Source: VRUE01 sp963697915 (GTDB lineage Bacteria > Actinomycetota > Thermoleophilia > Solirubrobacterales > 70-9). From it: a stretch of DNA of 64,000 bases. Within the stretch, counting starts at the first letter, position 1; every line of letters starts with the position of its first letter. Positions 41,760 to 51,113 of this stretch are shown here, piece by piece. The position numbers and the translations under genes were made by a program. The notes below the pieces were generated by a model. That model saw only the letters and a program-made list of their open reading frames with translations. It did no database searches and had not been told where the DNA came from. Where the stretch lies: assembly GCA_963697915.1 (NCBI GenBank), contig OY969103.1, forward strand, positions 2,418,001-2,482,000. Direction: 5' to 3'.

Positions 41760-43195
41760 GCCGGGAGCTTTTCGAGCACTACCTGCGTGACGAGGCGCGG
41801 CTGGGGCCTGCCGCGGAGGGCGCCTTCACCGGGGCGGCCGGGGGGGCGGCCTGCGGGGATCTCTCGCGGGTCTCCCTTGCCCTCGAGGGGGGCCGGATCG
41901 CCGCGGTCAGCTTCGACGCCGAGGGCTGCGGGGCGACGCGGGCGGCGACCGCGGCCGTGGCCGAGATGGTCGACGGCGTCAGCGTCGTCGAGGCGGCGCG
42001 GATCGGCACCGACGAGGTCGACGCCGCGATCGGGGGGCTGACCCCGGCCAAGCGCCACGCCGCCCAGCTCGCCGCCGACGCCCTGCACCGCGGCCTGGCC
42101 TGCGCCGCCGCCTCTCGCGAGCGCTTCGACGAGCCCCGCCCGGGCCGCGTCCTGATCGCGATGTCGGGCGGGGTCGACAGCGCCGTCGCCGCCCTGCTCG
42201 AGCGCGAGCGCGGCGCCGACGTGCTCGGCGTCACCGTCAAGCTCTGGGCCGACCCGGAGACCGACGGCGCCAAGGCGTGCTGCTCGCCGGAGGCCGTGCT
42301 CGGCGCCCGCGCCGTCGCCCACTCGCTCGACATCCCGCACCTGACCCTCGACCTCGAGGAGGAATTCCGCGAGCGCGTCGTCGGCGCCTTCCTCACCGGC
42401 TACGGCGCCGGCGCCACGCCCAACCCGTGCATCGTCTGCAACGGCGAGGTGCGGATCGCGGCGATGGTCGACCTCGCCGAACGGCTCGGCGCCGAGTACC
42501 TCGTCACCGGCCACTACGCGCGGATCGTCGAGGACGGCAGCGGCCCGCTGCTCGCCGCCGCCTCCGACCGGGACAAGGACCAGAGCTACATGCTCGCCGC
42601 GCTGCCGCCGGCGATGTTGGAGCGGCTGCGCTTCCCGCTGACCGAGCTGACCAAGCCCGAGGTGCGCGAGATCGCCGCCCGCCACGGCCTCGCCGTCGCG
42701 CGCAAGCCCGAGAGCCAGGACCTCTGCTTCCTCGCCGGCCAGGGCAAGCGCCGCTTCCTGAGCCGTCATGCCGGCCTCGCCGACCGCGAGGGGAAGGTGC
42801 TGGACCGCAGTGGGCAGGCGATAGGCCGCCACCGCGGCCACCACAACTTCACCGTCGGCCAGCGCCGCGGGCTCGGCGTCTCCGCCCCCGAGCCGCTCTA
42901 CGTCCTCGCCACGGACGCCGCCGCCAACACGGTCACGGTCGGCCCCCGCGCCGAGCTGGCGGCCAACCGGGTCAGCGTCCGCGACGCCGTCCTGCACCGC
43001 GACGGCGAGCGGGTCGACGCGGTCAAGCTGCGCTACCGGGCCGGCTCGGTGCCGGCCTCGGTCGCGGTCGCCGCGGCCGGCCGCCACGACCGCCTCGAGC
43101 TCGAGCTCGGCGAGTCCTTCGACGCCGCCGCGCCGGGGCAGGCCGCCGTCCTGCTCTCCGGCGAGGCGATCGTCGGCCACGGCACGATCGCCTAG
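41756..43195 (+). CDS. mnmA: Fusion of degenerate NifU/IscU-like domain and MnmA tRNA 2-thiouridylase
   Basis: A 479-residue protein. Residues about 130-475 are MnmA, which thiolates U34 of tRNAs for Lys, Glu and Gln: PP-loop MSGGVDSAVAA, catalytic Cys in NPCIVCN (about 225), second Cys in ESQDLCFL (about 324), and QRRGLGV. Residues 1-120 resemble an IscU/NifU scaffold: ACGD (Cys33, Asp35) and EGCGATRAA (Cys58), but the third ligand region reads RHAAQLAADAL where IscU has HCS, so one scaffold Cys is missing. The fused domain may hold a sulfur carrier or cluster for thiolation. Confidence 0.88.
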   Translation: MSRELFEHYLRDEARLGPAAEGAFTGAAGGAACGDLSRVSLALEGGRIAAVSFDAEGCGATRAATAAVAEMVDGVSVVEAARIGTDEVDAAIGGLTPAKRHAAQLAADALHRGLACAAASRERFDEPRPGRVLIAMSGGVDSAVAALLERERGADVLGVTVKLWADPETDGAKACCSPEAVLGARAVAHSLDIPHLTLDLEEEFRERVVGAFLTGYGAGATPNPCIVCNGEVRIAAMVDLAERLGAEYLVTGHYARIVEDGSGPLLAAASDRDKDQSYMLAALPPAMLERLRFPLTELTKPEVREIAARHGLAVARKPESQDLCFLAGQGKRRFLSRHAGLADREGKVLDRSGQAIGRHRGHHNFTVGQRRGLGVSAPEPLYVLATDAAANTVTVGPRAELAANRVSVRDAVLHRDGERVDAVKLRYRAGSVPASVAVAAAGRHDRLELELGESFDAAAPGQAAVLLSGEAIVGHGTIA

Positions 43196-43614
43196 AGCGC
43201 CTCCTCCTCACGCAGCTTGGCGACCGCCGTCACGCAGCGGCTGAAAGCAGTGCCGGGTTTGCCTTTGACGTGCTCCTTGCTTTCGCCCTTGCAGATCTGG
43301 CCGGGGCTCTTGCGCTCCTGGCGCGTCGCCCGCGCCATGTTGCGAACGCAGCGGCTGAACGCGGTTCCCTTCTCGCCTTTGACGTGCTTCTTGCTCTCGC
43401 CTTTGCAGTAGCGGCCGTAGGCCTTGGCTTGGGCGGGCAGACCGTCTTTGGGACCCGGCAGCGGTGGCGGAACGGGGGTGTAGGTGGGCCCCTTGCCTTT
43501 CGCCTGCCCTTTGCCGTGGGGCGGCGTGCCTTTGGGCTGGGCGGCGAGCGAAGCCGGTGCGACGGACAGTGCGATTACGCCGGTCACCAGCACGACCTTG
43601 ACTCGGAAACTCAT
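43192..43614 (-). CDS. Secreted protein with duplicated CKGESK...C motif
   Basis: A 140-residue protein with a signal peptide (cleavage near ASLAA), a Gly/Lys/Pro linker, and two near-identical units (CKGESKKHVKGEKGTAFS and CKGESKEHVKGKPGTAFS, each followed by RCV). Each unit has a Cys pair likely to form a disulfide, and is Lys-rich. No family role is known to me; this Cys-pair repeat looks lineage-typical. It is convergent with mnmA, overlapping by 4 bases, and lies downstream of the sigma-factor gene on the same strand. Confidence 0.75.
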   Translation of the reverse strand: MSFRVKVVLVTGVIALSVAPASLAAQPKGTPPHGKGQAKGKGPTYTPVPPPLPGPKDGLPAQAKAYGRYCKGESKKHVKGEKGTAFSRCVRNMARATRQERKSPGQICKGESKEHVKGKPGTAFSRCVTAVAKLREEEAL

Positions 43615-43665
43615 CCTGCCTCCTTTGCGTTTTCAGCGACATCTGCGAGCGGCGGTTCGTCTCGT

Positions 43666-43681
43666 AAAACGCCCCGGGGCG
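43666..43681 (-). terminator. Rho-independent-type terminator of the sigma-factor gene
   Basis: On the minus strand CGCCCCGGGGCG is an exact palindrome followed by TTTTA, 7 bases after the stop of the sigma gene. The stem is short (4 bp with a 4-base loop, or a 6-bp palindrome), so termination strength is uncertain. Confidence 0.5.
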
Positions 43682-43688
43682 GCGAATG

Positions 43689-45182
43689 TCAGGGCAGTTC
43701 GTTCCTCGGGCTGGCGCCGTTGGACTTCTGTTCGTGCGTTTCCTGCCCGGGAGCCTGGGCGCCGGTTTCGCTGTTGTCCGCCTGCGGGTGTGGGGGAGGG
43801 CCCGCCTGCTCGTGTCCCGGCGGTACCGTGGCCCGCGGGGTCGAGGTCGGCTTGCCGGGTGGCGCTTCGGTCTGACCCACCTTCCTGCCCGGGGTCGACT
43901 CCTTCTGACCGGAGCTGACGGCGCCCTGCGCCGAGGGATTGCCGGCGTGGGAGGGGCGTTTCGAAGCGGCGGTCTGCTGCCCGTGGGAGGAGGCCGGCGC
44001 CGGCCCTTGTGAGGGGCCGCTTTCGCCCTGGGAGGGGGACCCAGAGCCGTTGCCGGGGGTGGGCGGCGTCGACGGGGCACTGGGCAGCGCGGACGTGGGG
44101 CGTGAAGGGACCAGCGCGGGACTGACCCTGACGGCATCCGCCAGCGCCACCGGCTGGCTCCCCCGCGCCGTCGCGCCGGCCGGCCGGACTTTGTCGAGGG
44201 CGCCAGGCGGTGCGATTCTCAGGGGACGCGATGACCCGTCGGGGGCGGTCGGCCCTGGGCTCTTGGCGACCGCGCTGCCGCCCTCGTCGGCGGGAAGCGG
44301 CAGGTCGACGAGACCACCGCGATCGGCGACCGAGGCGCCGACCACCGTCGCCACCGCGATCGTCGCCACCGACTTGACGACGACGGACGTCGTCACCGAC
44401 GTGCCGGCTGCCCCGGCCCCTGCCTCGATCGCCACGCCCACGCCCGCCTTCGTACCGAGCACGCCCTTCAGGATCCCGACGAAGGCGGCCAGCGGCAGCG
44501 GTGCGATCGCGGCGAGGTCCTTGCGGCGCCCGCTGATTTCGTCGCGGAAGGCGCGGCACTCGGTGCAGCCGCGCAGGTGGGAGCGGATCTCGCGGCGGCG
44601 GGCGACGCGGCCGTCGCCGTCGGAGATCTCGCGCACCACCTCCGCGCAGCGCATCTCACGCCCCCGCTCCAGCTGCCGCAGGCCCAGTCGCGCCTCGTAG
44701 AGCGTCTGCCTCGCCACCGCGGACGAGGTGCCGAGCGCCTCGCCGATCTCCGCGAAGCCGAGCCCGGCGAGCTCCCGCAGAAGCAGCACCGTCCGCTGCC
44801 GTTCGGGCAGCAGCTCGAGGTCGCCGAGCAGGTTGCGCAGCCGCTCGCGCGCCATCACCCGATCGGTGACGTCGCCGCCGGTCTCCAGGTCGGGCCCGAG
44901 GTCGCTGTCGGGACGGCGCCGGCGCAGAATTTCGACCGACTCGTTGCGGGCGATCCGGTAGAGCCAGGGCCGCAGCTCGATCCTCCGCTCCTCGCCCGGC
45001 AGCGCCCTGACGGCCTTCACCATCGTGTTCTGCAGGGCGTCCTCGGCGTCCTCCCGATTGCCGACCAGCGCCAGGCAGAACCGGTACAGGCGTTGGCCGT
45101 AACGACGGTAGATCGCATCGAACGCGCGCCGGTCTCCCTGGGCGGCCCGGCGCGCCAGACGCTCGTCCGAGAACGGACCCAT
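43689..45182 (-). CDS. ECF sigma factor fused to a zinc-finger anti-sigma-like and Pro-rich tail
   Basis: A 497-residue protein. Region sigma-2 (FDAIYRRYGQRLYRFCLALVGNREDAEDALQNTMVKA, about 20-60) and region sigma-4 (LPERQRTVLLLRELAGLGFAEIGEAL, about 125-170) make an ECF sigma factor. Directly after comes a ZAS-like zinc finger (RSHLRGCTECRAF, HxxxCxxC), a segment of moderate hydrophobicity about 240-285 that may span the membrane, and about 200 residues of Pro/Ser/Gly-rich sequence. Normal ECF factors are about 180 residues with a separate anti-sigma. Divergent from alaS, 94 bases apart. Confidence 0.85.
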   Translation of the reverse strand: MGPFSDERLARRAAQGDRRAFDAIYRRYGQRLYRFCLALVGNREDAEDALQNTMVKAVRALPGEERRIELRPWLYRIARNESVEILRRRRPDSDLGPDLETGGDVTDRVMARERLRNLLGDLELLPERQRTVLLLRELAGLGFAEIGEALGTSSAVARQTLYEARLGLRQLERGREMRCAEVVREISDGDGRVARRREIRSHLRGCTECRAFRDEISGRRKDLAAIAPLPLAAFVGILKGVLGTKAGVGVAIEAGAGAAGTSVTTSVVVKSVATIAVATVVGASVADRGGLVDLPLPADEGGSAVAKSPGPTAPDGSSRPLRIAPPGALDKVRPAGATARGSQPVALADAVRVSPALVPSRPTSALPSAPSTPPTPGNGSGSPSQGESGPSQGPAPASSHGQQTAASKRPSHAGNPSAQGAVSSGQKESTPGRKVGQTEAPPGKPTSTPRATVPPGHEQAGPPPHPQADNSETGAQAPGQETHEQKSNGASPRNELP

Positions 45183-45276
45183 GGCTCAAGGGTAGGACCA
45201 TCTTCATCGGTACATGCAACGGACGTTGAAGCCGAGCGTCAGCGCTGGTCACGGGACCCTTAGGCTCTGTTGCCTG

Positions 45277-47901
45277 ATGAGGGCCGACGAGATCCGCAAG
45301 ACCTACCTCGAGTTCTTTGCCGAGCGCGGGCACGAGATCGTGCCATCCGCCTCGCTGGTGCCCTCCGCGCACGACCCCTCGGTGCTGCTGACCACCGCCG
45401 GCATGCAGCCCTTCAAGCCCTACTTCCTCGGCCGCGAGCAGCCGCCCGCGCGGCGCCTCGCCGACGTGCAGAAATGCTTCCGCACGACCGACATCGAGGA
45501 GGTCGGCAACACCGCCCGTCACATGACCTTCTTCGAGATGCTCGGCAACTGGAGCTTCGGCGACTACTTCAAGGCCGAGTCGATCCCCTGGGGCTGGGAG
45601 CTCTCGACCAAGGGCTTCGGGATGGACCCCACGAAGATCTGGGTCACCGTCTTCGGCGGCGACGAGGAGCTCGGCCTCGGCCCCGACGAGGAGGCGATCG
45701 AGATCTGGCGCGCCACCGGCGTCCCCGAGGAGCGGATCGTCCGGCTCGGCCGCAAGGACAACTTCTGGCAGGGCGGTCCGACCGGCCCCTGCGGCCCCTG
45801 CTCGGAGCTCTACCTCGACCGCGGCCTCGACTTCGGCGACGAGGGGGACCGCCCGGGAGACGACAGCGACCGCTTCCTCGAGTTCTGGAACCACGTCTTC
45901 ATGAGCTACGACCTGCACGAGGACGGCTCGCTGACCGAGCTGCCGAGCAAGAACATCGACACCGGCATGGGGCTCGATCGGATGGCGGCGGTCCTCCAGG
46001 ACGTGCCTTCGGTCTTCGAGGTCGATCACGTCCGGCCGCTGATCGACCTCGCCGAGGAGCTCTCCGGCCACGGCTACGAGGAGGGCGAAAGGATCACCCG
46101 GGCGATGCGGATCGTCGCCGACCACGCCCGCGGCGCCACCTTCCTGTTGGCCGACGGCGTCGTCCCCTCCAACGAGGACCGCGGCTACATCCTGCGCCGG
46201 ATCATGCGGCGGGCGATCCAGCAGGGCCGCACGCTCGGCCTCGAGGCGCCCTGGTTCGGTCAGTTCGCCGAGCGCACGATCGAGCTGATGGGAGAGGCCT
46301 ATCCGGAGCTGGTCGCCGAGCGCGAGACGATCGCGCGCTGGGTCGGCGACGAGGAGGAGAGCTTCGGCCGCACCCTGGAGCGCGGCACCGAGCTGCTCGA
46401 GCGCCTGATCGCCGAGGCGAAAGAGGCGGGGACCTCCTGGATCGACGCCGCCGCCGCGTTCAAGCTGCACGACACCTACGGCTTCCCCTACGACCTGACC
46501 AGGGAGCTGCTGGCCGAAGAGGGGCTGGCGGTCGACGACTCCGGCTTCGACGAGCTGATGGAGGAGCAGCGCCAGCGCGCCCGCATGGGCGCCGCCACCG
46601 CGCACGGCTCCGAGCGCAGCCACGAGCGGGTGATCGCCTTCGCCGACACGGCGCCGCCGACCCGCTTCGTCGGCTACGAGACGCTGCGTGCCAGCACCGG
46701 CCTCGCCGCGGTCAGCGCCGAGAACGGCCGGGCGCTGCTGAAGCTCGAGGAGAGCCCTTTCTATGCCGAGGGCGGCGGCCAGGTCGCCGACACCGGCGTC
46801 GTCCGCTGGCAGGGCGGGGAGGCGCGCGTCCTCGACGTCTACCGCCTCGGCGAGGACCAGGCGCTCGCGGTCGAGGGCGATGGGAACGCGCTGGAGACCG
46901 GCACCGCGGTCGAGGTCGAAGTGGACCACGAGGCCCGCCACGCGACGATGCGCAACCACACGGCGACGCACCTGCTGCACGCGGCGCTGCGCGAGCGGCT
47001 CGGCGACCACGTGCGCCAGGCAGGCTCCGCCGTCCGCCCCGACAAGCTGCGCTTCGACTTCACCCACGGCCAGGCGCTCAGCGCCGAGGAGCTGCGCGAC
47101 GTCGAGGACCGCGTCAACGAGTGGGTCAAGGCGAGCCGCCCGGTGCGCTGGCTGGAGATGGAGCGCGCCGAGGCCGAGAAGCTGGGGGCGATGGCGCTCT
47201 TCGGCGAGAAATACGGGGAGTGGGTGCGGGTGGTCGAGGTCGACGGGGTCTCGCGCGAGCTCTGCGGCGGCACCCACGTCGCCAACACCGCCGAGGTCGG
47301 CATCTTCAAGATCTCCTCGGAGGGCTCGAGCGCCGCCAACGTGCGCCGCGTCGAGGCCCTGACCGGGCCGGCGGCGATCGACTGGTACCGCGAGAGCGAG
47401 GGCCGCCTGCGCGAGGTCGGCGAGCTGCTCGGCGCGCCCCAGGACCCGCTGGCCGGCGCCCGCCGCGCGGCCGAGCGCCTGCGCGAGGCGGGCGAGGGTG
47501 CCAAGCAGGCGGCCAAGGAGATGCTCGGCGAGGAGGCCGACCGGCTGGTGGCGAGCGCGCGGGACATAGGGGGGATCGGCGTCGTCGCGGCGACCGCCCC
47601 CCTGGCCGACCAGAAGCAGCTGCTCGAGCTCGCCAACCGGGTGCGCTCGAAGCTCGGCGGCGAGTCGGCGATCGTGCTCGGCGGCGCCGAGGACGGCAAG
47701 GTCGGTCTGGTCGCGCTGGTCAGCGAGGGCGCCGTGGGGCGCGGCGTCTCGGCGGCGACGGCGGTGCGCGAGGGCGCGGCGCTGGTTGGCGGCGGCGGCG
47801 GCGGGCGCGACGACATGGCGCAGGCGGGCGGCAAGGACGCCGCGAAACTCGACGAGGCGCTGGCGGCGGCGCGGGGGGCGATCGAGGGGGCCCTGGCCTA
47901 G
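45277..47901 (+). CDS. alaS: Alanyl-tRNA synthetase
   Basis: An 874-residue class II synthetase. The catalytic domain begins RKTYLEFFAERGHEIVPSASLVP and contains NTARHMTFFEMLGNWSFGDYFK and GMGLDRMAAVLQ. The editing domain has zinc ligands in HTATHLLHAAL and CGGTHVANTAEVG, and the C-terminal DHHA1 domain ends GGGGGGRDDMAQAGG. ATG 45277 is the normal N-terminus; a longer frame upstream lacks support. It opens the alaS-ruvX-mltG-aro cluster. Confidence 0.96.
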   Translation: MRADEIRKTYLEFFAERGHEIVPSASLVPSAHDPSVLLTTAGMQPFKPYFLGREQPPARRLADVQKCFRTTDIEEVGNTARHMTFFEMLGNWSFGDYFKAESIPWGWELSTKGFGMDPTKIWVTVFGGDEELGLGPDEEAIEIWRATGVPEERIVRLGRKDNFWQGGPTGPCGPCSELYLDRGLDFGDEGDRPGDDSDRFLEFWNHVFMSYDLHEDGSLTELPSKNIDTGMGLDRMAAVLQDVPSVFEVDHVRPLIDLAEELSGHGYEEGERITRAMRIVADHARGATFLLADGVVPSNEDRGYILRRIMRRAIQQGRTLGLEAPWFGQFAERTIELMGEAYPELVAERETIARWVGDEEESFGRTLERGTELLERLIAEAKEAGTSWIDAAAAFKLHDTYGFPYDLTRELLAEEGLAVDDSGFDELMEEQRQRARMGAATAHGSERSHERVIAFADTAPPTRFVGYETLRASTGLAAVSAENGRALLKLEESPFYAEGGGQVADTGVVRWQGGEARVLDVYRLGEDQALAVEGDGNALETGTAVEVEVDHEARHATMRNHTATHLLHAALRERLGDHVRQAGSAVRPDKLRFDFTHGQALSAEELRDVEDRVNEWVKASRPVRWLEMERAEAEKLGAMALFGEKYGEWVRVVEVDGVSRELCGGTHVANTAEVGIFKISSEGSSAANVRRVEALTGPAAIDWYRESEGRLREVGELLGAPQDPLAGARRAAERLREAGEGAKQAAKEMLGEEADRLVASARDIGGIGVVAATAPLADQKQLLELANRVRSKLGGESAIVLGGAEDGKVGLVALVSEGAVGRGVSAATAVREGAALVGGGGGGRDDMAQAGGKDAAKLDEALAAARGAIEGALA

Positions 47902-48309
47902 GTGCGGGTCCTAGCCCTCGACCATGGCACCGCGCGGATCGGCTGCGCGCTCTCCGACCCGAGCGGCACCCTGGCGACGCCGCTGCCGGTGATCGAACCG
48001 CCCGAGCCGAGCTCGGTCAGCGAGCTGGTCAAGAAGTACGAGGTCGAACGCGTGGTCGTCGGCCTGCCCCTCCACCTCAGCGGTGAGGAGGGCTCCCAGG
48101 CCGCCCTCGCCCGTACCTTCTGCGCCGAACTGGAAGCCCTGCTCGACATCCCGGTCGAGACCTACGACGAGCGCCTGACGACGCGGATGGCGGAGGCGAG
48201 CAAGCGCGCCGGCGCAGCCGCGGCCCCCGACTCACTTGCCGCGGCGCATCTGCTGCAGGCCTATCTCGCCGGCCTCGCCGCGGTCGAAGGGACCGAGGAC
48301 GATGACTGA
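47902..48309 (+). CDS. ruvX: Holliday junction resolvase-like RuvX/YqgF
   Basis: A 135-residue RNase H-fold nuclease, implicated in 16S rRNA 5'-end processing. Active-site acids are in LALDHGTARIGCALSD, VVVGLPLHLSG, and the terminal DSLAAAHLLQAYL; the family's YDERLTT motif is intact. The GTG start directly abuts the alaS stop with no gap. The stop region overlaps the mltG start by 8 bases, so it is translationally coupled. The family is essential in many bacteria. Confidence 0.93.
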   Translation: MRVLALDHGTARIGCALSDPSGTLATPLPVIEPPEPSSVSELVKKYEVERVVVGLPLHLSGEEGSQAALARTFCAELEALLDIPVETYDERLTTRMAEASKRAGAAAAPDSLAAAHLLQAYLAGLAAVEGTEDDD

Positions 48310-49132
48310 GATCGACCGCCGCGGGCGCGCCGTCTACCGGCGGCGCCGGATCGTCGCCGTGATCGGGTTGGTGCTCTTCGCCGGCGCCGTGATGGCGGGC
48401 GCCCTCGTCTACGCCAGCCGCGACGACCCGCCGCCGCCGGAACCGGAAATGCGCACCTTCACGCTGACGATCCCCGAGGGCTACAGCCGCGCCCAGACCG
48501 CCGAGCTGGCGCGCGAAGCCGGGCTGCGCGGCGACTACCTCAAGGCCAGCAAGGGCCAGGAGGGCTTCCTCTTCCCCGACACCTACGAGCTCGAAAAAGG
48601 CGCCTCGGTCAACGACCTCGTGCAGCTGCAGCGGCAGACCTTCGAACAGCGCATGGCCGGCGTCGACATGCGCTACGCGCGCTCGAAGAACCTGACCGAG
48701 CGCGACGTGGTGACGATCGCCTCGATGGTCGAGGAGGAGGCGCAGCTGGAAGAGGAGCGGCCGCTGGTCGCCGCCGTCATCTACAACCGGCTGCACGAAG
48801 GGATCCCGCTCGGGATCGACGCCACGGTGCGCTTCGCCACCGGCAACTACACCCAGCCGCTGACCGAATCCGAGCTGGCCACCGACTCGCCCTACAACAC
48901 GCGGGTCAACGCCGGCCTGCCCCCGGGCCCGATCTCCAGCCCCGGCCTGGCCTCGCTCGAAGCCGCCGCCCGGCCCGCCGACGTCGACTATCTCTACTAC
49001 GTGGTCAAGCCCGGTACCTGCGGCGAGCACGCCTTCTCCAACGCCGACGCTGAGTTCCAGGAAGACGTCGCCCGCTACAACGAAGCGCGCGAAGCGGCCG
49101 GCGGCGAATCGCCGGACACCTGCGAAGAATGA
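48302..49132 (+). CDS. mltG: Endolytic murein transglycosylase MltG
   Basis: A 276-residue single-pass membrane protein that cuts nascent peptidoglycan strands. After a basic cytoplasmic head there is one helix (about 17-38), then a LysM-like region (FTLTIPEGYSRAQTAELA) and the catalytic YceG domain: GFLFPDTYEL, the catalytic Glu in ASMVEEEA (about residue 144), VIYNRL, DSPYNTR and GLPPGPISSPGLASLEAA. It is shorter than typical 330-380-residue members. It sits between ruvX and aroE with overlaps on both sides. Confidence 0.93.
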   Translation: MTEIDRRGRAVYRRRRIVAVIGLVLFAGAVMAGALVYASRDDPPPPEPEMRTFTLTIPEGYSRAQTAELAREAGLRGDYLKASKGQEGFLFPDTYELEKGASVNDLVQLQRQTFEQRMAGVDMRYARSKNLTERDVVTIASMVEEEAQLEEERPLVAAVIYNRLHEGIPLGIDATVRFATGNYTQPLTESELATDSPYNTRVNAGLPPGPISSPGLASLEAAARPADVDYLYYVVKPGTCGEHAFSNADAEFQEDVARYNEAREAAGGESPDTCEE

Positions 49133-49929
49133 AGCGGCTTGCCGTCCTCGGCCACCCCGTCGGGCACTCGCGCTCGCCGGCGATGCACGGCGCGGCGCTG
49201 GCCGAGCTGGGGTTGGCGGGCGAGTGGTCCTACGAGGCGATCGACGTCGCCCCCGACCGCTTCGAGGGGCGGGTGCGGGGGATGTCTGGCGAGGGGTTCG
49301 CCGGCGCCAACGTCACCGTCCCCCACAAGGGCGCGGCGCTGGCGCTCGCCGACTCGCTCTCCGAGACCGCGCGCGAGATCGGCGCCGCCAACACGCTGAG
49401 TCTCGCCGACGGCGAGATCCGCGCCGACAACACCGACGCGCGGGGCCTGCTCGACGCGCTCCCCGGGCCCCCCGCGGGGCAACGGGCACTGGTGCTCGGC
49501 GCCGGCGGTGCCGCCCGGGCGGTCGTCTGGGCGCTGGTCCGCGAGGGCGCCGGGGTCGAGGTCTGGAACCGCACCGCGCTGCGCTCGCGCAACCTCTGCA
49601 AGGAGCTGGGCGGGGCGGTTGTCGAGTCACCCGGGCAGGACGGCTACGAGCTGATCGTCAACACCACCGCGGTCGGCCTCTCTGGCGAGGACCCCTTCGC
49701 CGAGCTGCCCCTGCGGCCCGATGGCTTCGGGGCGGGGCAGACCGTCGTCGACCTCGTCTACGGCGAGCGCCCCAGCGAGCTGCTCGCCGCCGCCTCGGCG
49801 GTGGGGGCGACCGTCGTGGACGGGATCGAGGTGCTGGTTCGCCAGGGCGCCCTCTCGCTGCAGATCTGGACCGGGCGCGAGGCCCCGCTGGAGACGATGC
49901 GCGCAGCCGCCCGCGCCGCCCGCCGATAG
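49129..49929 (+). CDS. aroE: Shikimate dehydrogenase
   Basis: A 266-residue NADP-dependent enzyme reducing 3-dehydroshikimate to shikimate. The substrate-binding domain has GHPVGHSRSPAMH and the catalytic Lys/Asp in ANVTVPHKGAAL and ADNTDARG. The Rossmann loop is LGAGGAARAVVWAL, followed by WNRT and NTTAVGLSG. It starts in an ATGA overlap with mltG and leads the shikimate genes aroE-aroC-aroKB-aroQ. Confidence 0.94.
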   Translation: MKRLAVLGHPVGHSRSPAMHGAALAELGLAGEWSYEAIDVAPDRFEGRVRGMSGEGFAGANVTVPHKGAALALADSLSETAREIGAANTLSLADGEIRADNTDARGLLDALPGPPAGQRALVLGAGGAARAVVWALVREGAGVEVWNRTALRSRNLCKELGGAVVESPGQDGYELIVNTTAVGLSGEDPFAELPLRPDGFGAGQTVVDLVYGERPSELLAAASAVGATVVDGIEVLVRQGALSLQIWTGREAPLETMRAAARAARR

Positions 49930-49939
49930 CCTTGCCGCG

Positions 49940-51109
49940 ATGAGCACGCGCTTTCGCTTCACCACGGCGGGGGAGTCGCACGGTCCGGGGCTGACCGCGA
50001 TCGTCGAGGGCATGCCGGCGGGGCTGGAGCTCGATCGCGAGGCGCTCGACCGCGACATGGCGCGCCGCCAGCTCGGCCACGGCCGCGGCGGCCGGATGAA
50101 GATCGAGACCGACACGGTGGAGGTCCGTTCCGGCGTCCGCCACGGCCGCACGATGGGTGGCCCGATCGCCGTCCTCGTCGCCAACCGCGACTACGCCAAC
50201 TGGGAGGAGCGGATGAACCCCTGGCCGGTCGAGGCCGAGGTCGACGAGGTGCACCTGCCACGCCCCGGCCACGCCGACCTGGTCGGCATCTGGAAGTACG
50301 GCCACGACGACGTCCGCAACGTGCTCGAGCGGGCCAGCGCCCGCGAGACCGCCGCCCGGGTCGCCGCCGGCTCGGTCGCCCGCGGTTTCCTCAGCGCGCT
50401 CGGTGTCAGCGTCCACAGCCACGTCACCCAGATCGCCTCGGTCAAGGCGAGCGAGCGTGAAGGGCTGACCCCGGCTGACTTCGACGCCGTCGACGACGAC
50501 CCGGTGCGCTGCCTCGACCCCGAGGCGAGCGCGACGATGGTCGCCGAGATCAACCGCCTGCGCAAGGCCAACGAGAGCCTCGGCGGCAGCTTCGAGGTGC
50601 TGACCTTCGGCCTCGTCCCTGGGCTCGGCTCGCACATCTCCTGGGAGGAGCGGCTCGACGGCCAGCTGGCGGGTGCGGTCGCCTCGATCCAGTCGGTCAA
50701 GGGCGTCTCGATCGGCGAGGCCTGGAACGTCGCCGGCCGCCCCGGCTCCGAGGCCCACGACGAGATCTTCTGGTCGGAGAAGGACGGCTTCTTCCGCGAA
50801 ACCAACCACGCCGGCGGCCTCGAGGGCGGGATGACCAACGGGATGCCGCTCTCGGTGCGGGCCGCGATCAAGCCGATCTCGACCCTGACCAAGCCGCTGC
50901 GCTCGGTCGACACGGCGACCAAGCAGCCGGCCCAGGCGCTGCGTGAGCGCACCGACTCGACCGTGGTGCCCGCCGCCGCCGTGGTCGGCGAGGCGATGGT
51001 CTGCCTGACCCTCGCCCGCTGCTACCGGGAAAAGTTCGGCGGCGACCACATCGACGACGTCCTCGCCGCGGTCGAGGCTTACAAGAAGCGCATCGACTGG
51101 CGAGGGTGA
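49940..51109 (+). CDS. aroC: Chorismate synthase
   Basis: A 389-residue enzyme making chorismate from EPSP using reduced FMN. It shows the opening RFRFTTAGESHGPGLTAIVEG, the RRQLGHGRGGRMKIE substrate loop, RPGHADLVGIWKYGHDDVRNVLERASARETA, and the end region ALRERTDSTVVPAAAVVGEAM. ATG 49940 follows the aroE stop by 10 bases; a TAGCCT lies 7 bases upstream, so a second, internal leaderless start is possible. Confidence 0.95.
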   Translation: MSTRFRFTTAGESHGPGLTAIVEGMPAGLELDREALDRDMARRQLGHGRGGRMKIETDTVEVRSGVRHGRTMGGPIAVLVANRDYANWEERMNPWPVEAEVDEVHLPRPGHADLVGIWKYGHDDVRNVLERASARETAARVAAGSVARGFLSALGVSVHSHVTQIASVKASEREGLTPADFDAVDDDPVRCLDPEASATMVAEINRLRKANESLGGSFEVLTFGLVPGLGSHISWEERLDGQLAGAVASIQSVKGVSIGEAWNVAGRPGSEAHDEIFWSEKDGFFRETNHAGGLEGGMTNGMPLSVRAAIKPISTLTKPLRSVDTATKQPAQALRERTDSTVVPAAAVVGEAMVCLTLARCYREKFGGDHIDDVLAAVEAYKKRIDWRG

Positions 51110-51113
51110 GGGC

